Shown here: piece by piece, positions 1 through 11,102 of the stretch
How positions within the stretch are numbered: position 1 is the first letter of the stretch
How the letters are laid out: each line of letters starts with the position of its first letter
From: Euborellia annulipes
Taxonomy: Eukaryota; Arthropoda; Insecta; Dermaptera; Anisolabididae
Reading direction: 5' to 3'
Length of the DNA stretch: 64,000 bases
Assembly (NCBI GenBank): GCA_023213315.1
Contig: JAKCPI010005203.1
Span: 124,001-188,000, forward strand
The notes under the pieces: generated by a model
Seen by the model: only the letters and a program-made list of their open reading frames with translations
What the model was told of the DNA's origin: nothing
Database searches by the model: none
Translations under genes and position numbers: made by a program

Positions 1-1
1 A

Positions 2-1471
2 GCTCTGAAAATTCAAGATAAGCGCATGCAAAATAATTACAAGAAAGAAGGCAAAAATTGCTATTTCTGTGGAAAAACAGGTCATTTAAAGCAAGATTGT
101 TGGCATTTCAAAGAATATAAGAAGAAAAACTACAAGAATGAATTTTCTAAAGACTCGAAATCACGTAATAATTTCAAAAAGAAAGAAGAATGTAATTTTG
201 AAGAAAGTGAAGAAACTGAATGCGATTATTCTTATAATAGTAATGAAGAGGGTAAACAAAATGAAGGTTCCTGGATACTCGATTCTGGTTGTTCTTCACA
301 TATGACATGTAATAAAAATTTACTCAAAAACTTTTCTAATATTTCAAGAAATGTTTATACAGCAGAAAACGGAAGATGTCTAAAAGCGTGTCATATAGGA
401 GAAGTTAATTTTATGACAAGAGTTAATGAAGTTAATAAACAAATTAATGTTAAAGATGTGATGTATGTACCCGGTCTAAGATGTAATCTATTATCTGTTA
501 AAAGAATGACGGAAAAGGGACATATAGTTAAATTTGATAATAAAAAGGCTGAGATAATCGCAAGTGATGGAAAATGTATTGGCATTGCAAATTTAGAAGA
601 TCATAATTATATTATTAGGGTTGCTAAATGTGATCGAACAAATAAAAATGAAACAAGTTATATTTCATTATCGAAAGAGAAATGGCATGCAAGATTGGGT
701 CATTTAAATGAAGATTATATTAATAAATTAATGAAGAATAATATGGTGAACGGGTTAGATTTTAAAAATTCATCACTAACCGAATGTGATGCTTGCAATA
801 AAGCGAAATTTAAAAGAAAACAATTTGATATGATTTCTCAAATTCAAAGTGAGAATATTATGGAATTGATACACATGGATTTATGTGGACCAATTCACCC
901 TAGATCCCTTGGAGGTTCGCAATATTTATTTGTGATCATTGATGATTTTTCAAGAAGAATTTTTATATATTTGTTGAAACATAAAAATGAAACAATTGAC
1001 AAATTTAAGGAATTTATTTCAAGAAGAGAAAATGAAACTAATCGTAAAGTTAAAAGAATTAGATCGGACAATGGTGGAGAATTTGTGAATAAAGAGTTCC
1101 AAAACTTTTTACGTTCGAAGGGAATAAAACATGAATTAACTACACCATACACGCCTCAGAGTAATGGTATAGCTGAAAGGGCTATAAGAAGCATTTTTGA
1201 TAAAATCAGATGTTTATTGATACATTCTGGTCTTCCAAAATATTTTTGGGCTGAAGCTGCTGCAACAAGTGCATATTTAATGAATTTAACTCCACATAAA
1301 ATTTTAAGAAACAAAACCTCTATGGAAATTTGGTCAGGACGGAAACCAAATGTGTCTCATCTTAAGGTTTTTGGATGTGAAGCATATTATAAAAATATGG
1401 AACCAAATTCTAATAAATTAGATCCCAAGGCAAAGAGGGGGGATTTTTGTCGGCTATTCTTTAAATCGTAA
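2..1471 (+). pseudogene. Copia-type retrotransposon gag(3' end)-protease-integrase reading frame, frameshifted
   Basis: This frame is open from the window edge, so the true start lies outside. Counting residues from the ATG at 26, it shows a CX2CX4HX4C zinc knuckle (C12, C15, H20, C25), a retropepsin-like D-S-G (86-88), an HHCC zinc site before integrase (H221, H226, C254, C257), and integrase acidic residues D285, D348 and E384, the last two spaced 35 apart. Integrase before reverse transcriptase is the Copia (Ty1/copia) order. The product would be a capsid/protease/integrase polyprotein acting in virus-like particles. The frame breaks in a run of six G at 1437-1442: the first frame stops at 1469-1471 while homologous sequence continues one frame over. 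One extra base explains this. Codons are AT-rich like the surroundings. Confidence 0.9.
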
Positions 1472-3137
1472 AGCCTATAGAATTTTTGACGTTAATTCAA
1501 GAAAAATCGTAGAAACAAGAGATGTTAATTTTAATGAAGATAAAATGGGTGATTATGCGGAAAACGGAAGTGAAAAAATTCGTGAAGATTTATTTACAGA
1601 AGATGATACAGATATAAATTTTAAACAAAAAGCTCGTAAAGATTTATTTATTGAAGATGATATAGATATTATAAATTTTAAACAAAAATCTAATAACGAA
1701 GATTTAATAAGTGATACAGAAAATAATGAGAATCCTCATGATCAAAGAAAAGAAGGTCCTACTAGGACAAGTAGAAATGAATCAAAGGATAAGCATAAAG
1801 AATATCTTGAAGAATGCGAAAAACAATTAATAGAAAGAGGAGTAAGAAGATCAGAAAGAATAAAAGAAAGAAATATGAAGGAAAATGAAACTGAAAATAT
1901 AGCAAAAGTAGAAGTTAATGAAGATTTGGAGAAGAGAACACCTAAAAATTATAAGGAAGTTTTGAAATCAGAAGAAATAGAAAATTGGAAGAAGGCTATG
2001 GACGAGGAAATGAGAAGCTTAGAGTTATTTGATGTATGGGATATTATAAAGAAACCTCAAAATGAAAAATGTAAAATTTTGAAACCTAAATGGGTATTCA
2101 AAATTAAAACTTTACCGAATGGAGAAATAGAAAAATACAAAGCAAGATTAGTTGTAAATGGATCTGGACAAGAAGAAGGAAAAGATTTTGAAAACTCTTT
2201 TTCTCCAGTCATTAAATTGGAATCATTAAAAACTTTACTCGCTTTAGCTAGCCAAAACAATTATAAAATAAAGCAATATGATATTAAAAATGCTTACTTA
2301 AACGGGAAATTAGAAGAAAATATTTTAATGGAATTACCAGAAGGATATTATGAAAATTTTAAAAATGAATATATATGCAAATTGAAAAGAAGTCTTTATG
2401 GACTACCTCAGTCTGGAAGATGCTGGAATGACTCTTTGAATAAAATCTTACTAGATGTCGGTTTAACCAAAGCACAAAGTGATTCATGTATATATTACAT
2501 GAAGAAAGAAAGCGAAATAATTATTATTGGAGCATATGTTGATGATTTATTAGTACTTGGAAGTTCAAATGAATTAATTGATTTTATAATGAATAAAATA
2601 AGTGAAAAACTTGAATTTAGTAAATCAACTGATGTTTCATATTTCCTTGGACTGAAGATTCAAGAAACGGAAACAGGATTAATCCTATCACAAGAAAAAT
2701 ATATAAAGAAAATTTTGAATAAATTTGGTTTGGGAGAATGTAATAGTGTAAAGACTCCGGGAGATGTGAATCAAGATTTAGACAATTTCACTGAGTCGTC
2801 ACCTTGTGATCAGGAAGAGTATAGAAGAATGATCGGTTCGTTAATGTATCTGTCAATGTGTACAAGACCGGATCTATCATATTCGGTTAGCAAACTGTCT
2901 CAATATAATAATGATCCGAGAAAAATTCATATGACAGCAGTTAAAAGAATATATAGATACATAAAAGGGACCATGAATTTGGTATTATTTTATCCTAGAA
3001 AGAAAGGACAAATGATAGCAAGTTCAGACGCAAGTTGGTCATCTTCATCGGATTCTAAGTCATATAGCGGCTATATAGATCCGGAATTCTCACAAACATA
3101 CACAGAAAATTTTATCATAATTGGTTCAGTCGTTTAG
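1443..3137 (+). pseudogene. Copia-type reverse transcriptase and truncated RNase H, downstream of the frameshift
   Basis: This frame continues the polyprotein after the break at 1437-1442 and is open to the stop at 3135-3137. After an acidic, lysine-rich linker it has the Copia reverse transcriptase landmarks: WVFKIK near 2090, KARLVVNG near 2140, QYDIKNAYLNG near 2275, YGLPQSGRCW near 2395, and the catalytic YVDD at 2535-2546. An RNase H start (SDASW) follows near 3025. The usual rest of RNase H is missing: after about 3078 the reading frame runs into unrelated repeat sequence. With no LTR visible downstream, this is a 3'-truncated dead copy. The DD of YVDD is intact. Confidence 0.9.
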
Positions 3138-3190
3138 GAGGAGTTCAGTCACATACACACGTACAGAAGAATTATATATATAAAGATTTA
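3080..3190 (+). repeat. Repeat tail fused to the truncated Copia element
   Basis: Copia homology stops near 3080. The next bases include TTGGTTCAGTCGTTTAGG and a short ATATATAAAGA stretch. From memory this resembles 3' ends of dispersed repeats common in arthropods, where a 'cggttcagccgtttaggag'-like string precedes a TATA-rich end. It marks a deletion or insertion junction inside RNase H. The family is not assigned. Confidence 0.4.
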
Positions 3191-3339
3191 TAATAAAGAA
3201 ATATTGAAAAAATTAATCATTTAATACTTCGAAACTCTCTGAGCCATTGCCCTCATGGTAGAAATTTTAAAAAACCGACTTGGCCAAATGACACATGTTC
3301 ATAATGAATATGTACATGAAAAATTGTAAGTAAATATAT

Positions 3340-3510
3340 GTAAATTTATTATTTATTTTCATATGTATACGTTTGTAAAAAAGAAAATCTCTTTCAATTT
3401 GTCATGTAGCCTGAAGGACTGAAGATGGCAAAATAAAACTTTCGCCGAAACGTCTCAATTGGAATTGTTGTTTTTCTTTGGTCCAAAACCTCTTTGGCTG
3501 CATCCTCGCT
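3340..3510 (+). mobile_element. Penelope-like terminal fragment with hammerhead-like core
   Basis: A single-arm relative of the palindromic elements near 37.3 kb. It shares the order CTGAAGA, small stem II, GAAACGTC, then a tail containing CCTCTTTGGCTGCATCC, comparable to the tail after the 37.7-kb ribozyme. No inverted partner is visible nearby, and I did not find flanking direct repeats. Confidence 0.45.
3417..3456 (+). ncRNA. Hammerhead ribozyme-like motif (weak stem I)
   Basis: CTGAAGA at 3419-3425, a three-pair stem II (GGC 3427-3429 with GCC 3444-3446, long loop), GAAA at 3447-3450, then CGTC. Stem I has only about two pairs next to the core, so activity is doubtful. Confidence 0.4.
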
Positions 3511-3659
3511 ACCCAACAAATAATTAATAACAAAAATGTGATTTATAATTAAAAATTCCACTAATAATAATAATTAAAACCACAAAAGCTTTAATAAACA
3601 AAATAAACATAATCAATCATTAATTAATTACTTCATTCATACGTTTTTTTATTTTATTT

Positions 3660-4105
3660 TAATACATTTTTATTAAAAATAAGATCTGTTGTAACAGGAG
3701 AATAGAATAGTAGAGGAGTGTGTTGGCGCGAAAAGTGACGTCATCAAAAGAAAGGAATACTCCTTTCTGTTTTTAATCTCCTGGTAATTAAATTATTATT
3801 TTGTATATAAAATCTTTATAATAGAATAAAATAACTGATTTGTGCTGCACTCTTGTGGAGACTTTAACAATTATACTTATAATTCTAAACGTCTCCGCAA
3901 GATCGCAGCACAAATCAGCTTGAATAGGAACACTCCTGTCTGTTTTTAATCTCCTGATACAAAAAAAATATTTTGTATTAAAATCTTTATAATAATAGAT
4001 AGAATAAAATAACTGATTTGTGCTGCACTCTTGTGGAGACTTTAACAATTATACTTATAATTCTAAACGTCTCCACAAGATCGCAGCACAAATCAACCTG
4101 AGACC
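3660..4105. repeat. Direct duplication of a hairpin-containing unit (period 178 bp)
   Basis: Two tandem copies, each holding an imperfect inverted repeat with about 27-bp arms: 3836-3917 and 4014-4095. The arms run from TGATTTGTGCTGC to GCAGCACAAATCA. The copies start 178 bp apart and are nearly identical across hairpin and spacer. The sequence around them (TGACGTCA near 3737, repeated 'actcct(t/g)tctgtttttaatctcctg') looks like part of a transposon end. Family unknown. Confidence 0.7.
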
Positions 4106-4280
4106 TCCCTGCCTGAGATAGTCTCTTCAATGAGTGTTGAAATACGAGGTTGTAATATGGCATTACATTCCATATCTTACAGGCTAAGGCAACTTCTATT
4201 GGAGGAATTTAAATCCATTGTTCTTATATCATTAATTTGTGATAATACCCTGCTCATTTACTCCTCCAAATTTGTTCTCG

Positions 4281-4556
4281 CCCTCGGGGTTTGGTGTAGG
4301 GGTTAGCGTGTAAACCTCGTATACCAAAAGTCGCGGGTTCGGACCCCAGGCAGTCTGATGATTTTATTTAAGCCATTTGGATACTAATATGTATATTAAT
4401 CTCTATAACGGATATCGTAAAAGTCTTAAATGGCCTAACTTGCCAAAAAGACTGTGTGTATGTGAGTGTGAATGAGAAAAAAGTGTGACTGTTTTTTTTT
4501 TTTATAAGAAAAAAAAAAAAATTAAAATTGTGGCCTTCATGCCAACATAAATAAAA
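4281..4556 (+). mobile_element. tRNA-derived SINE (family 1), full-length-like copy
   Basis: The head has an A-box-like TGGTGTAGGGGTTAGCG and a B box GGTTCGGACCCC, so it could be transcribed by RNA polymerase III. The head does not fold into a tRNA because the acceptor arm is absent. A body with 'ttatttaagccatttgg', then 'ggcctaacttgccaaaaagac', a GTGTGAGTGTGAATGAG stretch and poly(A) complete the unit. The same unit recurs at 33.2, 40.6, 42.2, 48.3 and 50.8 kb, mostly on the opposite strand. Confidence 0.8.
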
Positions 4557-4688
4557 AAAGAGTCAAAATTCCCTAAAGCAAAATTTATATTCCACAAATC
4601 ATTTCTCTCGTTATAATGACAGATAAATAAAATTATAGGTTAGCATTAAAAATAAAAGGAAATAGATAATATGATTTAAAAAAAAAAA

Positions 4689-5998
4689 GTGCAGGAGGTG
4701 GATTTGAACTCGCGAAGCTTGGTTACGAGAGAATGGAAAAAAATATAGATCGCTTGATGACGAATTAACCACTTGCGCCACACTTTAGTTAATTTTAATG
4801 ATGAAAAATAAGCCATAAAAGAAACATAAAATAAAAGAAGTATTAAAAAAATTTTAATATTCCACATATGATATATCATTTTTCATTACTTTTTATACGG
4901 ATTAATAATTTATAATCGAAATTCCTATAGCATGCCTAGTTTTCAAATAATTCAATGGTCAAACGTCAGATTGTTTATGCCTTGATGTAATTAAACCAAA
5001 AACTCTATCTAACATATGATACATGTCATTAATTCTTGAATTCCCCCTGATTCCAGAGAAGTAAAGCCTTTTTAATTATATGATCTAATTTTAGAGTTAT
5101 TGGCGATCAAAGTTAAGCTTATTTTCGCCCTTAATGACATCAACATTCAATTTTCTATATTATCGAAAAAGCTTATTTAGCATTGTCTGATTAAAACCAA
5201 ATTTTTACCAGAGATTTATAATTAATAAATGAGTTTTTTACTAAAGTTTCATAAAGATTGATAAAGAAATAAATAAAATATTGACTATTTTGTAAATTGA
5301 GTTTTAGAATTCGGGATCCCGGATGTGTAAAGAGAGCCGTCTATGAACCGGCTCTAGGCTTGCAACTGAGATCCCAAATTCTAAAACTAAATTTACAAAA
5401 TAGTCAATATTTTATTTATTTCTTTACCAATCTCAATGAAACTTTAGAAAAAAACTCATTTTTTCATTATAAATCTCTGGTAAAAATTTGGTTTTAATCA
5501 GACAATGCTAAATAAGCTTTTTCGATAATATAGAAAATTGAGTGTTGATGTCATTAAGGTCGAAAATAGTCTTAACTTTGATCGCCAATAACTCTAAAAT
5601 TAGATCATAAAATTAAAAGGGGTTTAGTTATTTGGAATCAGGAGAAATTCTAGAATTAATAACATGTATCATATGATATATAGACTTTTTGGTTTGATTA
5701 TATTAAAGCATTCACAATGTGACGTTTGTCCATTGAATAATTCGAAATCTATGCATGCTAGTGAAATTTTAATTATAAATTAATAATCTGCGTAAAATCT
5801 AGTAAAAAATGATATATCATATGTGCAATATTAAAATTTTTTTAACACCACTTTTATTCGATGTTTCTTACATGGTCTATTTTCCTTTAAAATAATAAAT
5901 TAATCCATAGCTGAAACGGTTAAATCATCGGTAAAAATTATTTTTTTCCCTCCTCCTTTATCCCAACTTGCGCGAGTTCAAATCCATCTCGTGCAGTG
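4689..5998. repeat. Giant palindrome with 629-bp arms and tRNA-like outer ends
   Basis: Left arm 4689-5317 and right arm 5370-5998 are reverse complements with scattered differences; the 52-bp centre holds a smaller hairpin (AGAGCC ... GGCTCT). The outer 100 bp of each arm is tRNA-like: read outward, an A-box-like 'tggcgcaagtggttaattcg' (left arm, minus strand) and a B-box-like CGCGAGTTCAAATCC in both. It may be two head-to-head copies of one SINE-like unit or a foldback element. No coding potential. Divergence between the arms shows it is not recent. Confidence 0.8.
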
Positions 5999-6114
5999 TT
6001 TTTTTAAATTAAATTCCTTTTATATTTACTTATCATTTTCGAAAAAATGAAATAAATAAAAAATCAAACAATATAAATACAAGCTATTGAAATGTTGCCA
6101 GATTTAGTTTAGTC

Positions 6115-6448
6115 GCATGGGCGTAACTACAGAATTTGGCTGGGGAGGGGGACATATGGGACCAGAAGTGGCGTACCGAGGGGGGGGGGGGCGAGGGGGG
6201 CGGTCCGCCCCAGGCCCCGAGTCGGCATAGGCCCCCATATATTTATAAAAAAAAAATTTAATGAAAATTTCTCTTTGAGAGGCCCCAGAGCCCTCAGGGC
6301 TCAAGTAAAAACGGAAAAATTTAGATAAAAAAAAATAAATAAATAAAGGGTCGGACTAAGCCGAGCGCACAACTTTGCCCCCCCCCCCATTATTCAAAGA
6401 AATAACGCAACGCGTTTGTTATTTGTTTTGATTTTGCTCTGTTGCTAA
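6115..6448. mobile_element. Fragments of small DNA transposons
   Basis: 6115-6160 matches the start of a small element family whose ends read CATGGGCGTAACTA (other copies at 8774, 12286 and, reversed, 30813). At 6164 a second end, GTGGCGTACCGAGG, begins; its likely partner is CCTCGGTACGCCTCTG at 7006-7021, which would make a nested composite around the 6449-6801 element. I found no target duplication for the outer element. Confidence 0.4.
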
Positions 6449-6801
6449 TAGGAACCGACCGAATATTCGGTTTCGGTTACGGTTTCGGCCAGTTTCGGCC
6501 AAAAATCCTTGTTTCGGACAAAAAGTAGCCGAAACTTTCGGCCGGCCGAAACTAGAGTCTGAAAAAATGGGATGAGACTCGCATGCCAAAAAAAAAAGGT
6601 CAAATAATTTGCACTTGAGTGAGAAAAAAAATTTGTCTCCGAAAAAAAAATTCAAAAAAAAAAAGGTAAAATGAAAAAAAAAATTTTATAGGAAATACAA
6701 GTTTCGGTTTCGGTTACGGTTTCGGCCGAAACTAAGGTTGAGGCCGAATATTCGGTTTCGGTTTCGGTTTCGGCTGAAAATCTTGTTTCGGTCGGACCCT
6801 A
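6449..6801. mobile_element. hAT-type MITE with TAGGAACCGACC / GGTCGGACCCTA ends
   Basis: Terminal inverted repeats flank a body full of 'ttcggtttcgg' iterations. Flanking 8-mers are GTTGCTAA (6441-6448) and GTTGCTAT (6802-6809), one mismatch, as expected of an hAT 8-bp target duplication. A truncated relative lies at 27292-27385. Confidence 0.7.
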
Positions 6802-7130
6802 GTTGCTATACACAATTCTCTAATTTAATTTATTTTTTAACAAATTTATGAAAAATTAGGATACAAATATTATATATCATTTATATACGGTAGGACTATT
6901 TTAAAAATATTTTTGTGTATGGAGGAGAGGGATATTTAAAGATGACCCCCCAAAAAAAAAAATTCAATATAAGGCCCCCTACTTTAGTGCCGCCCTAGGC
7001 CCCCAACTGCCTCGGTACGCCTCTGACTTTATTATCCCTTAGTTACTGATAAACATTATTTGTAAATAATCATTTTAATAAATTGTATTATTATATTGGT
7101 TTAATATATTAATTTTTATTAAATCTAGTA

Positions 7131-7313
7131 ATGGAAGATGAAAATATTAATGTAAAGGGAAACGATGATGAATCATCGTATTCCATGGATGCTGATGCTG
7201 GTGGTGATGTGGAATACCAGCGTTCAGTTCATGATGATGATTTGAATGATCAATATTGGAAAGTAAATCAATCGGAAAACGAAGATTCACAAACGCAACC
7301 TACTCACGTAACT
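7131..7313 (+). CDS. Exon 1 (residues 1-61)
   Basis: Starts at ATG 7131 and ends at donor GTAAGT (7314-7319). It encodes a very acidic, Asp/Ser/Asn-rich N-terminus with no cysteines and is followed by an 8.7-kb intron filled with hAT and Rep-A copies. The start choice rests on the in-frame TAA at 7110. Confidence 0.7.
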
Positions 7314-10300
7314 GTAAGTATATACTTTTTTTTTTAATATCGGAGAAACAAATAGAGATTTTGTGGTCTTTTTCAATTGATATTTTTTTTTAAATATACT
7401 CCAAGGAAAAAACTCAAGATAATTATTTTTAGCCTAGGGAGAGTACAAGTATTACGTAACGCAATTTTTGAAGATTTTTTTACCCCCCTCCCCCCATGTA
7501 ACGCTCCGTAACTGGACCCCCCTAGACGTTACGTAACGCTAAAGTGGCCATTTTTATCTAAAAGTCACAATTATGTTGCGCAAAGTATCGGAAAGTCTCT
7601 AAATCAGTGGTTCCCAACCGGTGTGCCGCGGCACTCAAGGGTGCCGCGAGAATGCCTAAGGGGTGCCGCGAGATATTTAGAAAAATAAAAATAAAGAGGC
7701 GGAAAAAAAAAACAAAGGAAAATTTTTTGAAAAATTTCGTGCCCCTAAAAAAAGGTAAAATGATTTTCACGGGATGGGAAAAAGATTTTCCAAAGGGCGA
7801 AAAAATTTCGTTTTGCTAGGGAAAAAAAAGAAGGGTGCCCCTAGTGTGTAATATTATTCCCAAAGCACCTTAGGGGTGCCGTGGACTTCAAAAGGTTGGG
7901 AAACACTGCTCTAAATAATAGTTACATAACGCGTTGTTCAACCCCCTCCCCCCAAAATGCGTTACGTAATACTTGTACGCTCCACTAGCCAATATTGCTA
8001 AAAAAATTCAGCAACGTTTTTTTTTTGAGGACGTTTTTTTTTTCTATAACGTTATCATAGCAGGGCCGGAACTAGGAGATTTTTTAGGGGGCAAAATTTA
8101 ATTTGCCGCCCACTCTTTAAAATTTTCTATACAAAATTCATATCATTTTACCTTTTTTTAGTAAATCTTTCTTTAATTGCGCCCCCTGAAATCTGCCGCC
8201 CGGGGCACACGCACCCACTGCCCCCCCCTAGATCCGGCCCTGTATCATAGAATTACTAAATCTGCAAGTTTATCTCAAAGGCTTCGATGAAATTAAAAAG
8301 TTAAACGTTGTAATTTTAACAAATAAACCACAGTTAAACCGAAATCAAATTATTTTACTAATAGTTGTTTTATGAATTTTAATCAAAATTGTTAGAGCCA
8401 ATTATGAGAAAATTAAAAAAAAAAGTGCATTAGTAAAGTACCAGTAATTTATGGCCGATTTTGTTCAAAAGCTTTGTTTGAGTGTCCGAGAGGGTACCTA
8501 ATTTAAATATAAAATTTCAATCCGGTAGCTCAATTCCTTCATGCTTAAAAGCGTTTCACACAGACACACACACACACCGACAGATCATGTTGCGATAACC
8601 ATTTTTTAGGATTCAGGGAACCACAATTAAACCAAAAACCAAATTCTTTTACTATTAGTTGGTTTATGACTTTAATCACTTTAATTTAAACTTTAATCAA
8701 ATTTGCTAGAGCCAATTTTGCGAAAATAAAAAAAAAAAAACTGAAAAAGTTCTTCGGAAAAGTAGGCTACTAGCATGGGCGTAACTAGAGAATTTGGCTG
8801 GAGGGGGAGGGGGGGGCATAGGACCAGCTATTCTCCGGAGGGCCTGGAAAGCCCCATATTTTCTCAATTTTCTTGGGGCAAGGTGCTTTCTGGGGGGGGG
8901 GGGGGCACGAGCCTTCTGGGGGGCCATGCCCTCCCCGGCACCCCCCTAGTTGCCTCTCCCTCCCCCTAACGCGTTACGTAATATGTGGACAACCCCTAAG
9001 GTATTTATTTAAAATTTATATAATATTCGTTTATTTAATAAAAATTGGGAGTGCGGAGATTGCTAATAAAAACTAAAAAAAAAAAAAAAAAAAAAAAACT
9101 GTTTGAAAATTTTATATACAGATAAAAAGGAAAATTTCAGAGAATATAGATCGATGATCCTTTTTACCAGTGGCGTAGCGAGGGGGGAGCAAGGGAGGTC
9201 ATCATGCCCCGGGCGCTACTTACAAAGGGGCGCCAAATGGTCCGCAAAACAAAAAATTGCTGGATAATTTTTATTTTTATTATAATTGATTTCTGGAAAA
9301 TATTTTAAATTTAGTGCCAGTGTAATATAATAATTGTGTATATTTTACATATAATATTTTATGGATTTCGAAAGAGGGGAGGGGCGCTAAAAAGGTATTG
9401 TGCCCCGGGCGCGAGTTAAGCTCGCTACGCCACTGCTTTTCACTATCATTTGATTGGTTGAACGGTTGGTTAGATTAAAGAAAAAATATATTCTTAATTA
9501 TTCAATTTTAGTTCCATGTGAATATTCTCTAGGAAATTCTAAACTCATTACAAAAAATCCGATGCGAATTGGATGCGCGGTTTCCGAGTTATAGACAATT
9601 GATTTATCAAATTTTATTCATTTCCACTGTTATTTAATTCGTGCTCTTAATTTGGCCAAAGGAGGGAGGGTCGTGGGTGCCGGGTTCCCCCACGCCTCTG
9701 CTCTGATTGTTAATGAGGAGAAAACGCGCCAGGCGCCCTCCCCCCCCCTTTTCTAAGAAAAATGATTTCTCTTTTTAAAAATAATAATTTAATAGCTTTT
9801 AAGGCAAATTTTTTTTTTTTTTTTTGACATTTGGAAGAATTATAAAAATTGAACGAGAAAAAAAAATTAATTAAGCAGTCAGAGAATATTGCCAAATAAA
9901 TGATAGTTATATATTTAGTTAGATGTAAAATCTTTCAATTCTTCATCATCACATGGTTGTTATATTTATTTGAACACAAGCGATATTTCGATCTTGTATT
10001 ACCGGTACTGTAGGGTAGTTAAATATCAAAGTGTAAAATTTAATTTAGATGAAATGATTTGAGTACTTCAAACAATTTTCACAAAATATTACTGATGTAC
10101 TTTTTAAAAGGGCAGCTAAATAATTGATTTATATGAATTTTAATCTAAAAAGTAAGATTTAAATTCTGTTACCATGGCAACCATTTCACCTATCTTTCCT
10201 ATGAAGAACAAGAGTAAAGTGGTCTTCAGAAAATTTTAACGGCAAAATAAGAATATACATTTTAAAGAGAATCTAAAAAATAATTGATTTTTATTAATTT

Positions 10301-11068
10301 AAAAAAAAATCGATAGAGCGAATTTTGAGAAAATCGAAAAAAAACTGAAAAACTACATCAGTAAAGTACTAGTATTTTTGGCTGATTTTGATTAAAAGCT
10401 TATTTCCACGCCTCAGGGGGGTGTCTAACTTAAATATAAAATTTCACCCTCCTAGCTCAATTCCTTCATGCTTAAAATTGAACCCACAGGCAAGAGAATG
10501 TAAAAAAAGAGGGGGGGGCTCGTGAGATATTTATTTGGTTCCCAACGGGGCCGCTACTCAAAAAGTTTAACAAGCCCTGAACTAAATGTCTAAAGGGATG
10601 GATTTTATTATTTAATATATTATGAGAAATAAGCATCTCTTTGATTGAAGACAAAATATTTTGAAATTTTATTTTTTCTCAAAGGATTGAATTTTTTATA
10701 GATAAATATGCAGTCTTTTATTCTTATAGTTAAAAAAAAGTTTCGAATATAAAAGCATAAAAAGATGAAATCAATCAATTTGGCAATTATTTCAAATGAT
10801 GGGAGAGCATCAATTTGTTTTTTCTAATTCGATCGGCGCCCAGAGTGCAGCCAGGGAGCCTCGCTTCACTCTTGTCTAGGCTTTTCTTCACGCGCAGATT
10901 CGCTTTTCAAAAAGTCGCTATCTCTATCTTATTCTTTTCTTACCTATGTATATATGTAATATATATATAGAGAGAAAGTATTGGTTTCATGTCAAAAATT
11001 CGATGTCGAGATTTTGATGGATCTTCACGTTTTGAGGTCCCCTGAATCAAAAAGTGGTTTCGGACATG

Positions 11069-11102
<34 letters not shown>

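Noticed and set aside
4281..4360. Candidate tRNA gene (A and B boxes)
   Set aside because: No acceptor stem and a long shared non-tRNA body with poly(A); it is a SINE, as are the similar hits at 33.2, 40.6, 43.5, 48.3, 50.8 and 56.6 kb.
6164..7021. Composite element with GTGGCGTACCGAGG / CCTCGGTACGCC ends
   Set aside because: Ends pair but the flanks do not match; kept only as a low-confidence note.
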